Below, piece by piece: positions 1 through 11,227 of a stretch of 58,724 bases of DNA. Under the pieces are notes generated by a model. It searched no databases, had not been told where the DNA came from, and worked only from the letters and a program-made list of their open reading frames with translations. Position 1 is the stretch's first letter. The number at the start of each line of letters is the position of its first letter. Both the position numbers and the translations under genes were made by a program. The stretch comes from Calocera cornea HHB12733 (taxonomy: Eukaryota > Basidiomycota > Dacrymycetes > Dacrymycetales > Dacrymycetaceae), in NCBI GenBank assembly GCA_001632435.1, contig KV424081.1, positions 5,970 to 64,693 on the forward strand, in the 5' to 3' direction.

Positions 1-154
1 CGTCTCCCGTCTCCCGTCTCCCGTCTCCCGTCTCCCGTCTCCCGTCTCCTGTCTCCCGTCTCCCGTCTCCCGTCTCCCGTCTCCCGTCTCCCGTCTCCCG
101 TCTCCCGTCTCCCATCTCCCATCTCCCGTCTCCCGTCTCCCATCTCCCGTCTCC
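1..154. repeat. 7-bp minisatellite (CGTCTCC)x22
   Basis: Twenty-two consecutive 7-bp units CGTCTCC, with a few C-to-T or G-to-A variants (TGTCTCC, CATCTCC). The array is cut by the left window edge, so its true length is unknown. One strand is purine-only apart from a single C per unit (GGAGACG). Confidence 0.95.
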
Positions 155-239
155 TACCCCTCATTGCCCCAATTGTTTTATTTATTTATTTATTCTTCCC
201 CAAATAACTATGTGGTGTGTACAGCTAATGGTGCACTCA

Positions 240-270
240 GGTTAGGGTTGGGGTGTGGGGTGTGGGGTTA
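240..270. repeat. Degenerate telomere-like G-rich tract
   Basis: A short run of GGTTAGGG, GGTGTGGGG and GGGGTTAG words. TTAGGG is the usual fungal telomere repeat, but only imperfect copies are present. It could be an interstitial telomere-like relic or simply a G-rich tract. Confidence 0.35.
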
Positions 271-276
271 GCTATA

Positions 277-332
277 TTTGCTTCCACTGATTTGCTTCCA
301 TTGATTTGCTTCCACTGATTTGCTTCCATTGG
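277..332. repeat. Four tandem 14-bp repeats
   Basis: Four adjacent copies of TTTGCTTCCAYTGA. Copies alternate between C and T at the Y position, and the last ends in GG, which suggests a 28-bp dimer duplicated once. Confidence 0.9.
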
Positions 333-1015
333 ACCCCTTCCCCTGAGGTGCGACGCGGACAACACCACGTGCGCCACGTGCTTTTCCCACGTGCGCGGCC
401 CTCACCGCCACAGCAACCCGCGATTAGTATATGGAGGATTGTCAGCTACGCAAGAGCCCCGGCAACAAATCTCTTCGTTCACCCCTACCATGCCACCTCC
501 TGGGCTTGCAAGACCTCGCGGGCTTTCCTTCCGGAGGACACGCGTCTCCGGCGACAGCGCGACCGGAGCGGCGTCGCTCTGCCGCTGTATGTACTGCAAG
601 CGATGACCGGCCATGACCGAGTGCGAGGTGGTTCGAAACTGTACAGTCTGGGTGGCTTGGTGCTTCCGTCAGCCCTTTTCCCTCCGCTTTGCTAGCAGAA
701 AGGGCGCCTATCGAGCACCGCCACCCAGGGCATGGCCACTCGGATCTCGAGTCACCGTTCTTGGCCCAGCTAGGCCCGACTGCGGCTTTGCACCACCGCA
801 CCGATGTTCGGCGCTGTCCCTCAAGTGGCCGAACTAGAACTGCAAACATTCGGTTCTTCATCACTGTCGGTTCCTATCGTCCCCCACCCTGCTAGCTGGG
901 TGGCGGTCTCATGGAACATCAGGGCCCCGACATGGGCGTTCGTCGCTGCTACGTGGCCCGCTGAGCAGCAGAAAATGTCTTTGTCATTTTCGCTGTGCCC
1001 GGAAATCCGATGGCG
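333..1015 (+). promoter_or_regulatory. Upstream region of MFS copy 1 (part of the triplicated unit)
   Basis: No gene is seen here; overlapping ORFs in several frames look like chance. From about position 520 onward the sequence is recognisably repeated upstream of MFS copy 2 (from about 3735) and partly upstream of copy 3 (from about 6985). Shared words include AACTGTACAG, GGTGCTTCCGTC and ATGGAACATCAGGGCC. The duplication therefore carried the promoter with the coding region. Confidence 0.6.
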
Positions 1016-1023
1016 TATATAAG
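1016..1023 (+). promoter_or_regulatory. TATA box of MFS copy 1
   Basis: TATATAAG lies 45-52 bp before the start codon at 1068. It is kept in the same place in copy 2 and decayed in copy 3. Confidence 0.65.
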
Positions 1024-1067
1024 AACTATTGCGAACGGGATAACTCTGTACACAAACGCCCCGGCAA

Positions 1068-2939
1068 ATGACTGATACCTTCGAGTTGAAGGAAACAGGC
1101 ACCCGCATGTCTCCCGTCGAATCAGAATTGTCTACTCGACAGCCTTCTCGCGATGGTCTCGTCCTGGATGACAATGATGCCACCACTCTCGCACCCCCCC
1201 CAGAGGAGTCGCCTGCCATTGTGTCTGAGACCACAGACCTGGAGCAACATTACCCGGCGAAGAAAGATGCAGGCTTCTGGATGATCATGCTGTCTCTCTG
1301 CGTTACTTCATGGCTAGCTGCGATTGACCTGGTACGCGCGCATTCATATTGACACGGGATTTTTACTCATGGCCTCTAGACATCCGTATCAACCGCCCTA
1401 CCAACGATAGTCGACGAGCTTCACGGGGGATCTGACTTCGTCTGGGTCGGATCTGCCTACACTCTCGCTTCCACCGCCATTCTCCCCCTCTCCGGAAACA
1501 TCGCGACTATATTCGGCCGCCAATGGGCCATCCTCTCGTTTATTTTCTTTTTCGCCGTCGGGTCCGCTGTCACCGGCTCCGCACAGAATATGACGGCAAT
1601 GATCGCTGGCCGCACTGTCCAGGGTCTGGGCGGCGGCGGGATCCTCTCCCTGGCTGAGATCATCATTTCTGATCTGGTGCCTCTGCGCGAGCGAGGTCTG
1701 TATCAAGGCATCCTCGGCATGGTCTGGGCGTTCGCGAGCGCCATTGGACCTCCCATTGGTGGAGGGCTCGCCCAGGCTGGCCAATGGCGCTGGCTTTTCT
1801 ACCTCAACCTCCCCCTTTGCGGAATCGCATGGGGCTTGACCTTCTGGTTTTTGAAGCTCAAGCGTCCCGAGGGCTCCATTCGTTCCAAGATATCCCGCAT
1901 TGACTGGATGTGAGTGGTACTTTTGCATCCCACCCGCTGTAACTGACAACGTTGTAGTGGAAATGTGATCGTCATCATCGGCTCTACTCTCGTCATCGTA
2001 GCACTGGTCGAGGGTGGCATCAACCACCCCTGGAATTCCTTCCAGATCCTGGTACCTCTCATCGTCGGCCTGGCCCTTCTCGGCCTCTTCCTCGTCTACG
2101 AGTTCTATTGGTGCATCGGCGAGCACATGGTCCCCTTCGATATCCTGTCCAACCGGGCCTCCCTCAGCGGATACGCGGGTGTCTTCATGCAGGGCATCAC
2201 GTCCATGATTCTCATCTACTATATGCCGGTGTACTTCCAGAGCGTGCTTCTCGCCTCGCCTGTCAGGTCCAGCATCGATCTCTTTCCGGCCGCATTCATC
2301 ATCGCACCGTTTGCTGTCATCGGCGGTGTCAGCGTGTCGATCACCAATCACTACGTGGCACAAAACGTCATCTCTTGGATGCTTACCATGATCGGCTACG
2401 GCCTCATGAGTACCGTCACAAAGGACAGTACCACTGCTGCGTGGGTGGGATACCAGGTCATCGCCTCTATCGGCATCGGCATTCTTTACCCCCTCACCAG
2501 CTTCCCGGTCCTCGCACCGCTGCCAATCACGAAGAATGCCCATGCGCTCGCCTTCTTCACATTCATGCGCACATTCTCCCAGACCTTCGGAGTCACGATC
2601 GGCGCCACTGTCCTTCAGAACGAACTGCTCCGCAACCTCCCAACCCAGTTTTCCGCGTTGTTCCCCGCCGGCGTCAGTATCGCATATGCTGCCATCCCAC
2701 AGATCCCGACCCTTCCCCAGCCGCTGCGAGACGAAGTCCGGGTGGCGTTTGCGTCCAGTCTCTCCACCTTGTGGAAGGTCGCCATCGCTATGGGTGGATT
2801 GGGTCTCGTGACAACGTTCTTCATGAAGCAGATACACCTGCATGTGGTTACGGATGAGCAGTGGGGGCGTGAGCAGAAGGAGCCGACTGCAAGGAGTGAT
2901 GCTGAGAAGGCCACTCCCTTGCCAGCCGCTTCGATATAG
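1068..2939 (+). CDS. MFS multidrug/toxin efflux transporter, DHA2 type (copy 1 of 3)
   Basis: Exons 1068-1331, 1380-1909 and 1958-2939 give a 591-aa protein. The introns are 48 nt each (GTACGC...CTAG and GTGAGT...GTAG). The long polar N-terminus precedes the first membrane segment near residue 78 (MIMLSLCVTSWLAAIDL). The loop motif AGRTVQGLGGGG and the antiporter signature GPPIGGGLAQAGQWRWLF are typical of fungal 14-TM DHA2 proton-drug antiporters. These act in the plasma or vacuolar membrane to export drugs or metabolites; the substrate cannot be read from sequence. The start is supported by identical context (GGCAAATGACTGATA) in copy 2 and by the TATA box. The last 30 residues form a charged cytosolic tail. 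It is the first of three direct copies with the same exon structure. Confidence 0.93.
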
Positions 2940-4176
2940 ACTTACGCCTATTCAGGTGTGAAACAGGACTATTCCGCGCAGATAGTCTTGACATATTCTG
3001 TTTGTCAGACATTCGCTTAATACACATGTATTTCTACGTCAAATGTGGATGGCGCTTTATAGTCGTGAAGATGGTACAGTCGCCTTGTTTACCCCGCGAG
3101 GGACCGACTTGTGCGTCCTTGGGGTCATCCTGCCCCCGTCCTACGAACCTTCGGCCGACAGCTAGAGGCTGGTCTGATTCAGAGTCAACCTCGATATCCT
3201 TGAGGTCGAGTCCGCTCATGTACTGGGACGAGCGCTTGATGTAAGCTTATAAGTACCACGAGGACCATGCGCTCGAATGATGGTGCCATTTTGGACCATT
3301 GGAAGTCCCCGGGTACCGTGTGGTAGTAGCGGGAGCAATGTGTCCATCATTCAGCAAGGAGAGTACGCGTTTCTTGCTGAAGTTTGGAAGGGACGGAGAA
3401 CAGAGATCGGCGGTTGCGAAGGCGGTCGGTGTGTCAAGATAAGAATGGTGATTTAAATACGCAGCAGGCTACGGGTGCTGTACACGCAGATAGAGGTATT
3501 TTCTCAAGTAGCACATGTCCGGAGGTGGCGGCGTCTGAACTAGCACTCCGGGCGGAGTTGCGTCAAGTAGCACTTTGAAGTGCGAAGACCCTCTCATAGC
3601 TTGGCTATTCGAGGAAATACCTCCATCAAGATGTGCCCGCCAGCATGAAATCAACGTTAGTCACCATCTGCTGGTTTGTCACCGGCAAACCCACGCACCA
3701 AGGCGAAGCTTGCTCAACCATTTGTCAGGGCTGCGCCGCTGAGGAGCCGGAGGACGCGTGTCTCCGGCGACGGCGCAACCGGGGCGGCGCTGCTCTGTCG
3801 CGTCGGCGGAGTGGTTTAGAACTGTACAGTTTAGGGGCCTCGGTGCTTCCGTCGGGCCTTATTGCCTCCGAGTTGTGGGCAGAAAGGGCGTCTATTAAGC
3901 ACCGCCACCCAGGGTCAGGGCGAGCCTCGGTGGGCATGGCCGCCAGCTCCCGAGTCATCGTTCCCCACGACGACTGCGGTTGCGGCTCCCGCCGCGATGC
4001 TCGGCACACTCTGCAGCAATTTCGATTATTCATCACGATCCTCACCCTCCTCTTTGGCTGGCCATATCATGGAACATCAGGGCCTCAACATGGGCGCTGG
4101 CCGCCGTTACGTGGCGCGCTGAGCCGTGCCGAAATGCGATTGTTAATCTCGCTATACCACGGGAGTTCCGATGGAG
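2940..4176. other. Intergenic: 3' flank of MFS copy 1 and 5' flank of copy 2
   Basis: No credible gene. About 2940-3500 matches the 3' flank of copy 2 (6101-6670), for example ACACATGTATTTCTAC, and CCTTGTTTACCCCGCGAGGG at 3082 and 6243. From about 3735 the sequence matches the region upstream of copy 1. The junction between two repeat units therefore falls around 3540-3735. Confidence 0.6.
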
Positions 4177-4184
4177 TATATAAG
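4177..4184 (+). promoter_or_regulatory. TATA box of MFS copy 2
   Basis: TATATAAG lies 45-52 bp before the start codon at 4229, the same spacing as in copy 1. The downstream words GAACGGGAT and ACACCCCGGCAA are also conserved. Confidence 0.65.
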
Positions 4185-4228
4185 AACACTGCCGAACGGG
4201 ATGACTCTGCACACAAACACCCCGGCAA

Positions 4229-6100
4229 ATGACTGATACATTCGAGTCGAAGCAAAGTGGCAACCCCATGTCTTCCTCCAAATCAGAGCTGTCTGCTCGA
4301 CAGCCTTCTCGCGATGGCACCCTCGCCGACGACAACGATGCCGCCACCCTCACACTTCCGCCCGAAGAGGCACCTGCCATCGTTTCAGACACTACAGACG
4401 TGGAGCGACATTACCCTGCGAAGAAGGACGCAGGCTTCTGGATGATCATTGTCTCACTGTGCGTTACGTCGTGGCTGGCTGCGATCGACCTGGTAAGCGC
4501 GTCTCACCTCATCACGTGATATTTGCTCATAACCTATAGACATCGGTATCAACTGCCCTGCCAACGATAATAGACGACCTCAACGGCGGCTCTGACTTTG
4601 TATGGGTTGGATCTGCCTTCACGCTCGCTTCAACCGCCATCCTCCCCCTCTCTGGGAACATCGCCACTATCTTCGGACGCCAGTGGGCCATCCTCAGCTT
4701 CATCTTCCTCTTCGCGGTCGGGTCTGCCGTCACTGGCTCGGCACAGAATATGACGGCGATGATTGCCGGTCGCACTGTCCAGGGTCTGGGTGGTGGCGGG
4801 ATTCTGTCCCTCGCGGAGATCATCGTCGCGGACCTGGTACCCCTGCGCGAGCGAGGCATGTACCAAGGCATCCTCGGCTCGGTGTGGGCATTCGCGAGCG
4901 CCATCGGGCCTCCTATTGGTGGTGCACTGGCCCAGGCTGGCCAATGGCGCTGGCTCTTCTATCTGAATTTGCCCCTCTGCGCAATCGCGTGGGGTTTGAC
5001 CTTCTGGTTCCTGAGGCTGAAGCGGCCGGACGGTTCCCTTCGGTCTAAACTGGCCCGCATTGACTGGATGTGAGTGGTATAGCTGTCTAACGCTGCGTTG
5101 TTACTGACCATGCTGCAGTGGCAATATCATCATCATCATCGCCTCGACGCTCGTCATCGTCGCGCTGGTCGAGGGTGGCATCCAACACCCCTGGAAGTCG
5201 TACCAGATCCTAGTGCCCCTCATAGTCGGCTTGGTTCTTATCGGCGTTTTCCTCGTCTATGAGTTCTACTGGGTGATCGGCGAGCACATGGTCCCTTTCG
5301 ATATCCTGTCGAACCGTACCACACTCAGCGGCTACGGCGGCGTCTTCATGCACGGCATCACATCCATGATCCTCATCTACTACATGCCAGTGTACTTCCA
5401 GAGCGTGCTCCTCGCCACACCCATCAAGTCGAGTATTGACCTATTCCCCTCTGCGTTCACAATCGCACCGCTCGCCATTATTGCCGGTATCACCGTCGCC
5501 GTTGCCAACCACTATGTGGCACAGAACGTCATCGCTTGGATGTTCACGATGATCGGCTACGGACTCATGACCACCCTTACGAAGGACAGTTCCAAGGCTG
5601 CGTGGGCGGGATATCAGGTCATTGCGTCGATCGGCATCGGCATTCTGTATCCTGCAACGACCTTCCCTGTCCTCGCGCCGCTGCCGATATCGAAGAACGC
5701 CCATGCGCTCGCCTTCTACACATTCCTGCGCACGTTTGCCCAGACTTTCGGCGTCACCATTGGAGCCACTGTCCTCCAGAACGAGTTGGTCCGGAACCTC
5801 CCAGCCTCATTTGCCTCTTTGTTCCCTGCTGGCGTCAACATCGCATATGCTGCCATCCCACAGATCCCGACCCTGCCGCAGCCGCTGCAGGATGAAGTAC
5901 GGGTGGCATTTGCTTCGAGTCTCTCGACGCTGTGGAAGGTCACGATCGCTCTGGCTGGTCTGGGTCTCGTGACGACGTTCTTCATGAAGCAGATACACCT
6001 GCATCTAGATACGGATGACCAGTGGGGCCGTGAGCAGAAGGAGCAGAATGCGGGGGGCGATGTGGAGAAGGCCACTCCATCACCAGCCGCTTCCATATAG
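4229..6100 (+). CDS. MFS multidrug/toxin efflux transporter, DHA2 type (copy 2 of 3)
   Basis: Exons 4229-4492, 4540-5069 and 5119-6100 have exactly the lengths of copy 1 (264, 530 and 982 nt; 591 aa). Both intron positions are conserved: after the codons for AAIDL, and within the codon after RIDW. The signature GPPIGGALAQAGQWRWLF and the drug-transporter loop AGRTVQGLGGGG are intact, and no frame break is seen. Divergence from copy 1 is mainly in the polar N-terminus (first ~60 residues) and the C-terminal tail. The core is nearly unchanged, which indicates selection for a working transporter or gene conversion between copies. The predicted role is proton-driven efflux at a membrane; the substrate is unknown. 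Confidence 0.93.
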
Positions 6101-7253
6101 ACTTCCACCTATTCCGGTGTGAAGCAGGGCTCTTCTGCGCAGATAATGTTGACCTGTTCCGTGCATCAGACTTTCGCCCAATACACATGTATTTCTACTG
6201 CAAATTTAGATGGCGCTTTATTGTTAAAGAGATGGTAGAATCACCTTGTTTACCCCGCGAGGGACCGACTCGGTGCGTCCGTGGGGTCATCCTGGCCCAG
6301 CTCGCCGAGCCCTACGAACGTCCGACAGACAGCTCGAGTCTGGTCTGATTCGACGTCATCGTCGATCTCCTTGGGGTCGGGTCCGCGTATGTCTTAGGAC
6401 GAGGGCTTGATCTCAACTTACCATGACCACGAGGAACATGCGCTCGAATGACACTGCGATTTTGTACCATTGGGAATCTGTGTAGAGTGCTGAGTACCCC
6501 GTGGTACTAGCGGGAGCAACGCGTTCATCATTCAGCAAGGAGAGTACTGTACACGGTAAAGCCGCAGAATGGTATGCTCGGTCGTTGTGCAGGGGTCGGT
6601 GAGTCAAGATAAGAGTGGCGATTTGAATATATGGATGCTGTGCGCGCAGATACAGTAGCTGCGTCCGGCAGAAGCGAGGTGCATGATTAGATGCACTCTA
6701 GAGTTACGGCAGAGACGCATGGCGGACAATACAAATTCACGAAACAAATTCACGAAACAGGTCCCGCGTTTGGTCGGGAGGTCAGCCCGCCCTCTTTTGC
6801 TAGCGTCATGATGTCTGGTGTTGCGGGTGTGGTGGCACGATGTTAAGACGTATCCGTACAATGAGCTTCCAACTCTTTGTATAGGGCCGAAACATTGAAA
6901 TGTCGAATACAGTACAGAGGAAGTAGTTGGGATTGCATCAAGATGGCCATCAATGGAACCAAAGCTAGGTACCTGCCGGCCTGTAAAAACCTCGGTGCTT
7001 CCGTCTGGCCCATCGCCTCCGCTTTCTGGGCAAGAATGGGCGTCTATCAAGCATCGCCACCGGCCCAGTGTCTTGTGTCATCCCTTCCCCGCCCCCGGCC
7101 CAATGCTCGGCACACTCACTTCAATGGCCGATCGTCCAATTCGATTATATTCATCGCCGACCAAGCTATTTGGGTACCGGTCTCGCCGCTGTTCCGCTGA
7201 GCCGAGATGCATTTGTTAATCTCGCTGTGCCACTGAGTTCAATTCGATGGAGT
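6101..7253. other. Intergenic: 3' flank of MFS copy 2 and 5' flank of copy 3
   Basis: No credible gene. The first ~570 bp repeat the 3' flank of copy 1. From about 6985 (CCTCGGTGCTTCCGTC) the promoter block recurs, but in a shortened and diverged form compared with copies 1 and 2. A short direct repeat, CAAATTCACGAAACA, occurs twice back to back near 6734-6764. Confidence 0.5.
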
Positions 7254-7263
7254 ACATATACAT
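7254..7263 (+). promoter_or_regulatory. Decayed TATA region of MFS copy 3
   Basis: ACATATACAT sits about 51-60 bp before the ATG at 7314, where copies 1 and 2 have TATATAAG. The strict TATA box is lost, so expression of this copy may differ. Confidence 0.4.
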
Positions 7264-7313
7264 ACCAACCCCTGCGAACCGGCGGATAACTCTGCACTCA
7301 GACGCCCCGGAAA

Positions 7314-9194
7314 ATGACTGATAACGTCGAGCTCAATGTCTGGTCTTCCTCCAAATCAGAGGCATCTACTCGACCGCCTTCTCTCAATGGCACCTTCGTG
7401 AACGACATTGATATCGTCACCTTCACACTTCCACCCGAGGAGGCACCTGCCATTGTGTCTGCCACCACAGACGTGGAACGGTACTACCCTGCGAAGAAAG
7501 ATGCAGGGTTCTGGCTGATCATCGTCTCGCTGGGCGTTACCTCGTGGTTGGCTGCGATCGACTTGGTAAGCGCGCATAATGAGTCTCCTCACGTGGTATT
7601 TACTCATGACCTGCAGACATCGGTATCAACTGCCCTGCCAACGATAACAGACGACCTCAACGGCGGCTCCGACTTTGTATGGGTTGGATCTGCCTTCACG
7701 CTCGCTTCGACCGCCATCCTCCCCCTCTCTGGGAACATTGCGACTATCTTCGGCCGTCAGTGGGCTGTCCTCAGCTTCATCTTCCTCTTCGCGGTCGGGT
7801 CTGCCGTCACCGCCTCGGCACAGAATATGACGGCGATGATTGCTGGTCGCACTGTCCAGGGCCTCGGCGGCGGCGGGATCCTCTCCCTGACCGAGATCAT
7901 TGTTGCCGACCTGGTACCCCTGCGCGAGCGAGGCGTGTTCCAAGGCATCCTCGGCTGCGTGTGGGCATTTGCGAGCGCCATTGGACCTCCTATTGGTGGT
8001 GCACTCGCCCAGGCCGGTCAATGGCGCTGGCTCTTTTATATGAATTTGCCCCTCTGCGCAATCGCGTGGGGTTTGACCTTCTGGTTCCTGAAGCTGAAGC
8101 GGCCGGAGGGTTCTCTTCGATCTAAACTGGCCCGCATTGACTGGATGTGAGTGGGGCAGATGCTTAACGCTGCGTCCGTATTGACCACCTGCAGTGGTAA
8201 TATCATCATCATCATCGCTACGACGCTCGTCATCGTAGCGCTAGTCCAGGGTGGTATCCAGCACCCGTGGAAGTCGCACCAGATCCTCGTCCCCCTCATA
8301 ATCGGCTTGGTTCTTATCGGAGTTTTCCTTGTCTATGAGTTCTATTGGTGTATCGGGGAGAACATGGTCCCTTTCGACATCCTCTCGAATCGAACCACTC
8401 TCAGCGGCTACGGCGGCGTCTTCATGCACGGTATCGCGTCGATGATCCTTATCTACTATCTGCCGGTGTATTTCCAAGGCGCGCTTCTCGCCTCGCCCCT
8501 CAAGTCCAGTATCGATATATTCCCGGCCGCATTCACCATTGCACCGATCTCCATCGTCGCCGGTGTCAGCGTGGCTGTTACCAACCACTACGTGGCACAG
8601 AACGTAATCGCTTGGATGTTCACCATGATTGGCTACGGTCTCATGACCACTATTACAACGGACAGTTCCACTGCCGCGTGGGTGGGATACCAAGTCGTTG
8701 TCTCGCTCGGGATCGGCGTTTTGTATCCTCTAACGACCTTCCCTGTCCTCGCACCGCTGCCGATATCGAAGAACGCCCATGCGCTCGCCTTCTTCATTTT
8801 CATGCGCACATTCTCCCAGACCTTCGGTGTCACGATCGGTGCTACTGTCCTCCAGAACGAGCTGGTCCGCAACCTCCCAGCCGCATTTTCTGCGTTGTTC
8901 CCTGCCGGTGTCAACATAGCGTACGCTGCCATCCCACAAATCCCGACCTTGTCGCAGCCGCTGCAAGACGAAGTCCGGGTGGCGTTTGCGTCCAGTCTCT
9001 CCACCTTGTGGAAGGTCGCAATTGCTATGGGTGGATTGGGTCTCGTGTCGACGTTCTTCATGAAGCAGATACACCTGCATGTGGTTACGGATGATCAGTG
9101 GGGCCGTGAGCAGCGGGAGCAGCGGGAGCAGCTGGAGCAGACTGCGGTGGTTGATGTGAGGAAGATCACTCCACCACAATCGCCTGCAATGTAG
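7314..9194 (+). CDS. MFS multidrug/toxin efflux transporter, DHA2 type (copy 3 of 3)
   Basis: Exons 7314-7565, 7617-8146 and 8195-9194 give 593 aa. Exon 2 has the same 530 nt as the other copies. The N-terminus is four codons shorter and the C-terminal tail longer because of a 9-nt repeat near 9106-9140 (REQ/LEQ units). Intron 1 is 51 nt and has no in-frame stop, so an unspliced message would still encode a full-length protein with 17 extra residues just after the first predicted membrane helix. Signature loops AGRTVQGLGGGG and GPPIGGALAQAGQWRWLF are intact. It belongs to the same 14-TM DHA2 efflux family as the two upstream copies. Confidence 0.92.
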
Positions 9195-9862
9195 ACCTAT
9201 ACACATTCCGGCATGAAGGGGGTTTATTCGGCGCAGATGATCTTCCGTCTATCATGCTTTTGCTCAATGTGCCTATGTATTTCTACACCAAAGTCTACAT
9301 GTCGCTGTATAATCACAGATATGGTTTGCGTCACCTTGTACCCCGCGGAGACAGCACTTCACATACCCTTGCATGTCAAAGGCATGCCAAAGGTCTATAC
9401 AAGGTACGAAAGCAGGACAATCACGGACCCACAAGAAGAGAGCGATATGATCGCAGACGAAGCCCGCCACTGTGCTGACCAACCGTGGAGAGTGCTGACA
9501 AAGAGGCTGGGCCCATGTGAAAAGTGTCCGCCAACACTCTGCTCTGCAACCCACTCATGTTCTGCCTCTTTCTGTTGCACAATCCATGTCGCTGACAAAG
9601 GCACTGATACCGATCCCTAACGCTCCAACACGAACCGCGATACTGTCGCAGTACTATGGTACTTGCTGGAATCCTACGTCTATCTCTCCGCGTCAATGTG
9701 GCGTGGATTATCTTGGACTGTACCGCTTGGCATCCTGGCTGACAAACACCTGCTTTGTTTTCCTCTATGGTCCTCGAAACAGTCAGCACATCATACTTGG
9801 CATTGTCTGGGTAACCTCCCGCTTTGCATTGACATGTCTATATACGTTTCTGTGCCGCAGGC
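9195..9862. other. Intergenic between MFS copy 3 and the NmrA-like gene
   Basis: No convincing gene. Overlapping ORFs of up to 140 codons occur on both strands without family resemblance or splice logic. The first ~100 bp still resemble the 3' flank of the other MFS units (CTATGTATTTCTACACCAAA). Confidence 0.5.
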
Positions 9863-9870
9863 TATATAAA
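9863..9870 (+). promoter_or_regulatory. TATA box, probable promoter of the NmrA-like gene
   Basis: TATATAAA lies about 120 bp upstream of the ATG at 9988, leaving room for a 5' UTR of about 90 nt. No other TATA-like word lies closer. Confidence 0.5.
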
Positions 9871-9987
9871 GCGACGACGCCATGTACATCGTCTGCATTC
9901 AAAACAACAACCGCGCGAGTCCCCTTGGTGACAAGGTAGCTCTGAAGGTATCCATCCAACCGCTGAAAAATCGACCTACGACCCTCA

Positions 9988-10932
9988 ATGTCTGGGTACA
10001 AAACTTTTGCTGTCGCCGGCGCCGGCGATATTGGTCGTTTTATCATCGAAGAGCTACTGAGGCACTTTCAAGATGGCAGTGTCTCGAAGGTGGTGGCTCT
10101 GACTCGCACAGTGAGTACCGCGACGTAGCTTGAATAAGTGCCCACTCTTACTCGGGTCTAGAGCGAAGGGTATGACGACCTGAAAGCGAAAGGAGCGCTT
10201 TTCGAGCAGGTCGACTACTCAAACCGCTCCGACATCGTCGCTGCCCTGCAAGGCATTGACGTCGTTGTGTCCGCTATCTCGGGTGGGGCGCTAGCCGTGC
10301 AGGTTCCCCTTGCAGATGCCGCCAAGGAAGCTGGCGTCAAGCACTTTGTTCTTTCGGAATACGGAAATCCCTCCATTGGGAAGTCTTATGGTATCTTTGC
10401 CGTCAAGAACAAGGTGAGGCAGCACCTGCTCGACATCGATCTGCCATACTCGCAGTTCTTCACCGGGCCCTTCTCTGATTGGTTCTTCGTCGGTCATGAG
10501 GATTGGGGTTTCGATCTGCCCAACGGGAAGGTCATCGTCCGCGGCTCCGGCAATGTACCTATCTCGTGGACCGCCAGTGTGGACATCGCCCGTTACATCG
10601 TCTACGTCCTGACTCACCTGTCACCTGCCGATCTCAGGAACAAGCCATTCGCCCTTGAGGGCGAACGGCGGACCATTCACCAGATCCTCGAGGAATACCA
10701 ACGTCGCACTGGCAAGAAGCTCGAGATCACGTACGAGACGACCGAGTTCCTCGAGAAGCAAGTGAAGGAGCATCCAGATGATTACGAGAACGGTCTTATC
10801 AGAATGCTCTTCTTGGAGTGGGAACGCGGAGATGGACAGACAGGTGCTCCGGAGGAGGTCAACAAATATTGGCCCGAGTTCAACCCGACTAGGGCCGTCG
10901 ACGCTATCCTGGGCCTCTACGAGTCGCATTAG
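9988..10932 (+). CDS. NmrA-like / isoflavone-reductase-like NAD(P)-binding protein
   Basis: Exons 9988-10110 and 10162-10932 are joined across a 51-nt intron (GTGAGT...CTAG), giving 297 aa. The N-terminus has a beta strand followed by the dinucleotide-binding glycine motif AVAGAGDIGRFI (residues ~8-19). This is the atypical short-chain dehydrogenase fold of the NmrA/isoflavone reductase/PCBER group. Later landmarks are VVSAISGG after the third strand, HFVLSEYGNP, and FTGPFSDWF in the substrate-lid region. Members are either NADPH-dependent reductases of phenolic or other small molecules, or redox-sensing regulators without catalysis; sequence alone does not decide which. It follows the third MFS gene in the same direction, but no biosynthetic backbone gene is nearby. 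Confidence 0.85.
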
Positions 10933-11227
10933 CACTAGAACGCAGAATTGTATCTGAGATCGTTCGCGCTACTCTCAGCCAGCTCTAACTACTTTTCTGA
11001 TAATCAATCTATGCTTCACAACGCACAGAGAATTTTCTACCATCCCTGGGATGTCTTTTTGTGTAGGTCGGTGATCCCGACCGCCTAGTCTTCGCCCATC
11101 ACAATGATTCTCAGCGGTGCGATTGTCGCAGCTTTGCCTCTTGCGCTGCCCCGTAGCAGGAATGACATGATGGGCTACATCAGATATCACAGGACACCGA
11201 TGGAGAGCACAAATGCAATTGACAACG

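Noticed and set aside
1..154. CRISPR-like repeat array
   Set aside because: Head-to-tail 7-bp units without spacers in a eukaryotic context; it is a minisatellite.
1398..2843. 481-codon ORF antisense to MFS copy 1
   Set aside because: It mirrors the GC-rich codon bias of the sense gene, is charged and low in hydrophobic residues, and the antisense frame is broken in MFS copies 2 and 3.
1068..10932. Secondary-metabolite gene cluster (three MFS pumps + NmrA-like reductase)
   Set aside because: No polyketide synthase, NRPS, terpene synthase, P450 or cluster regulator is seen; tandem duplication explains the MFS genes.
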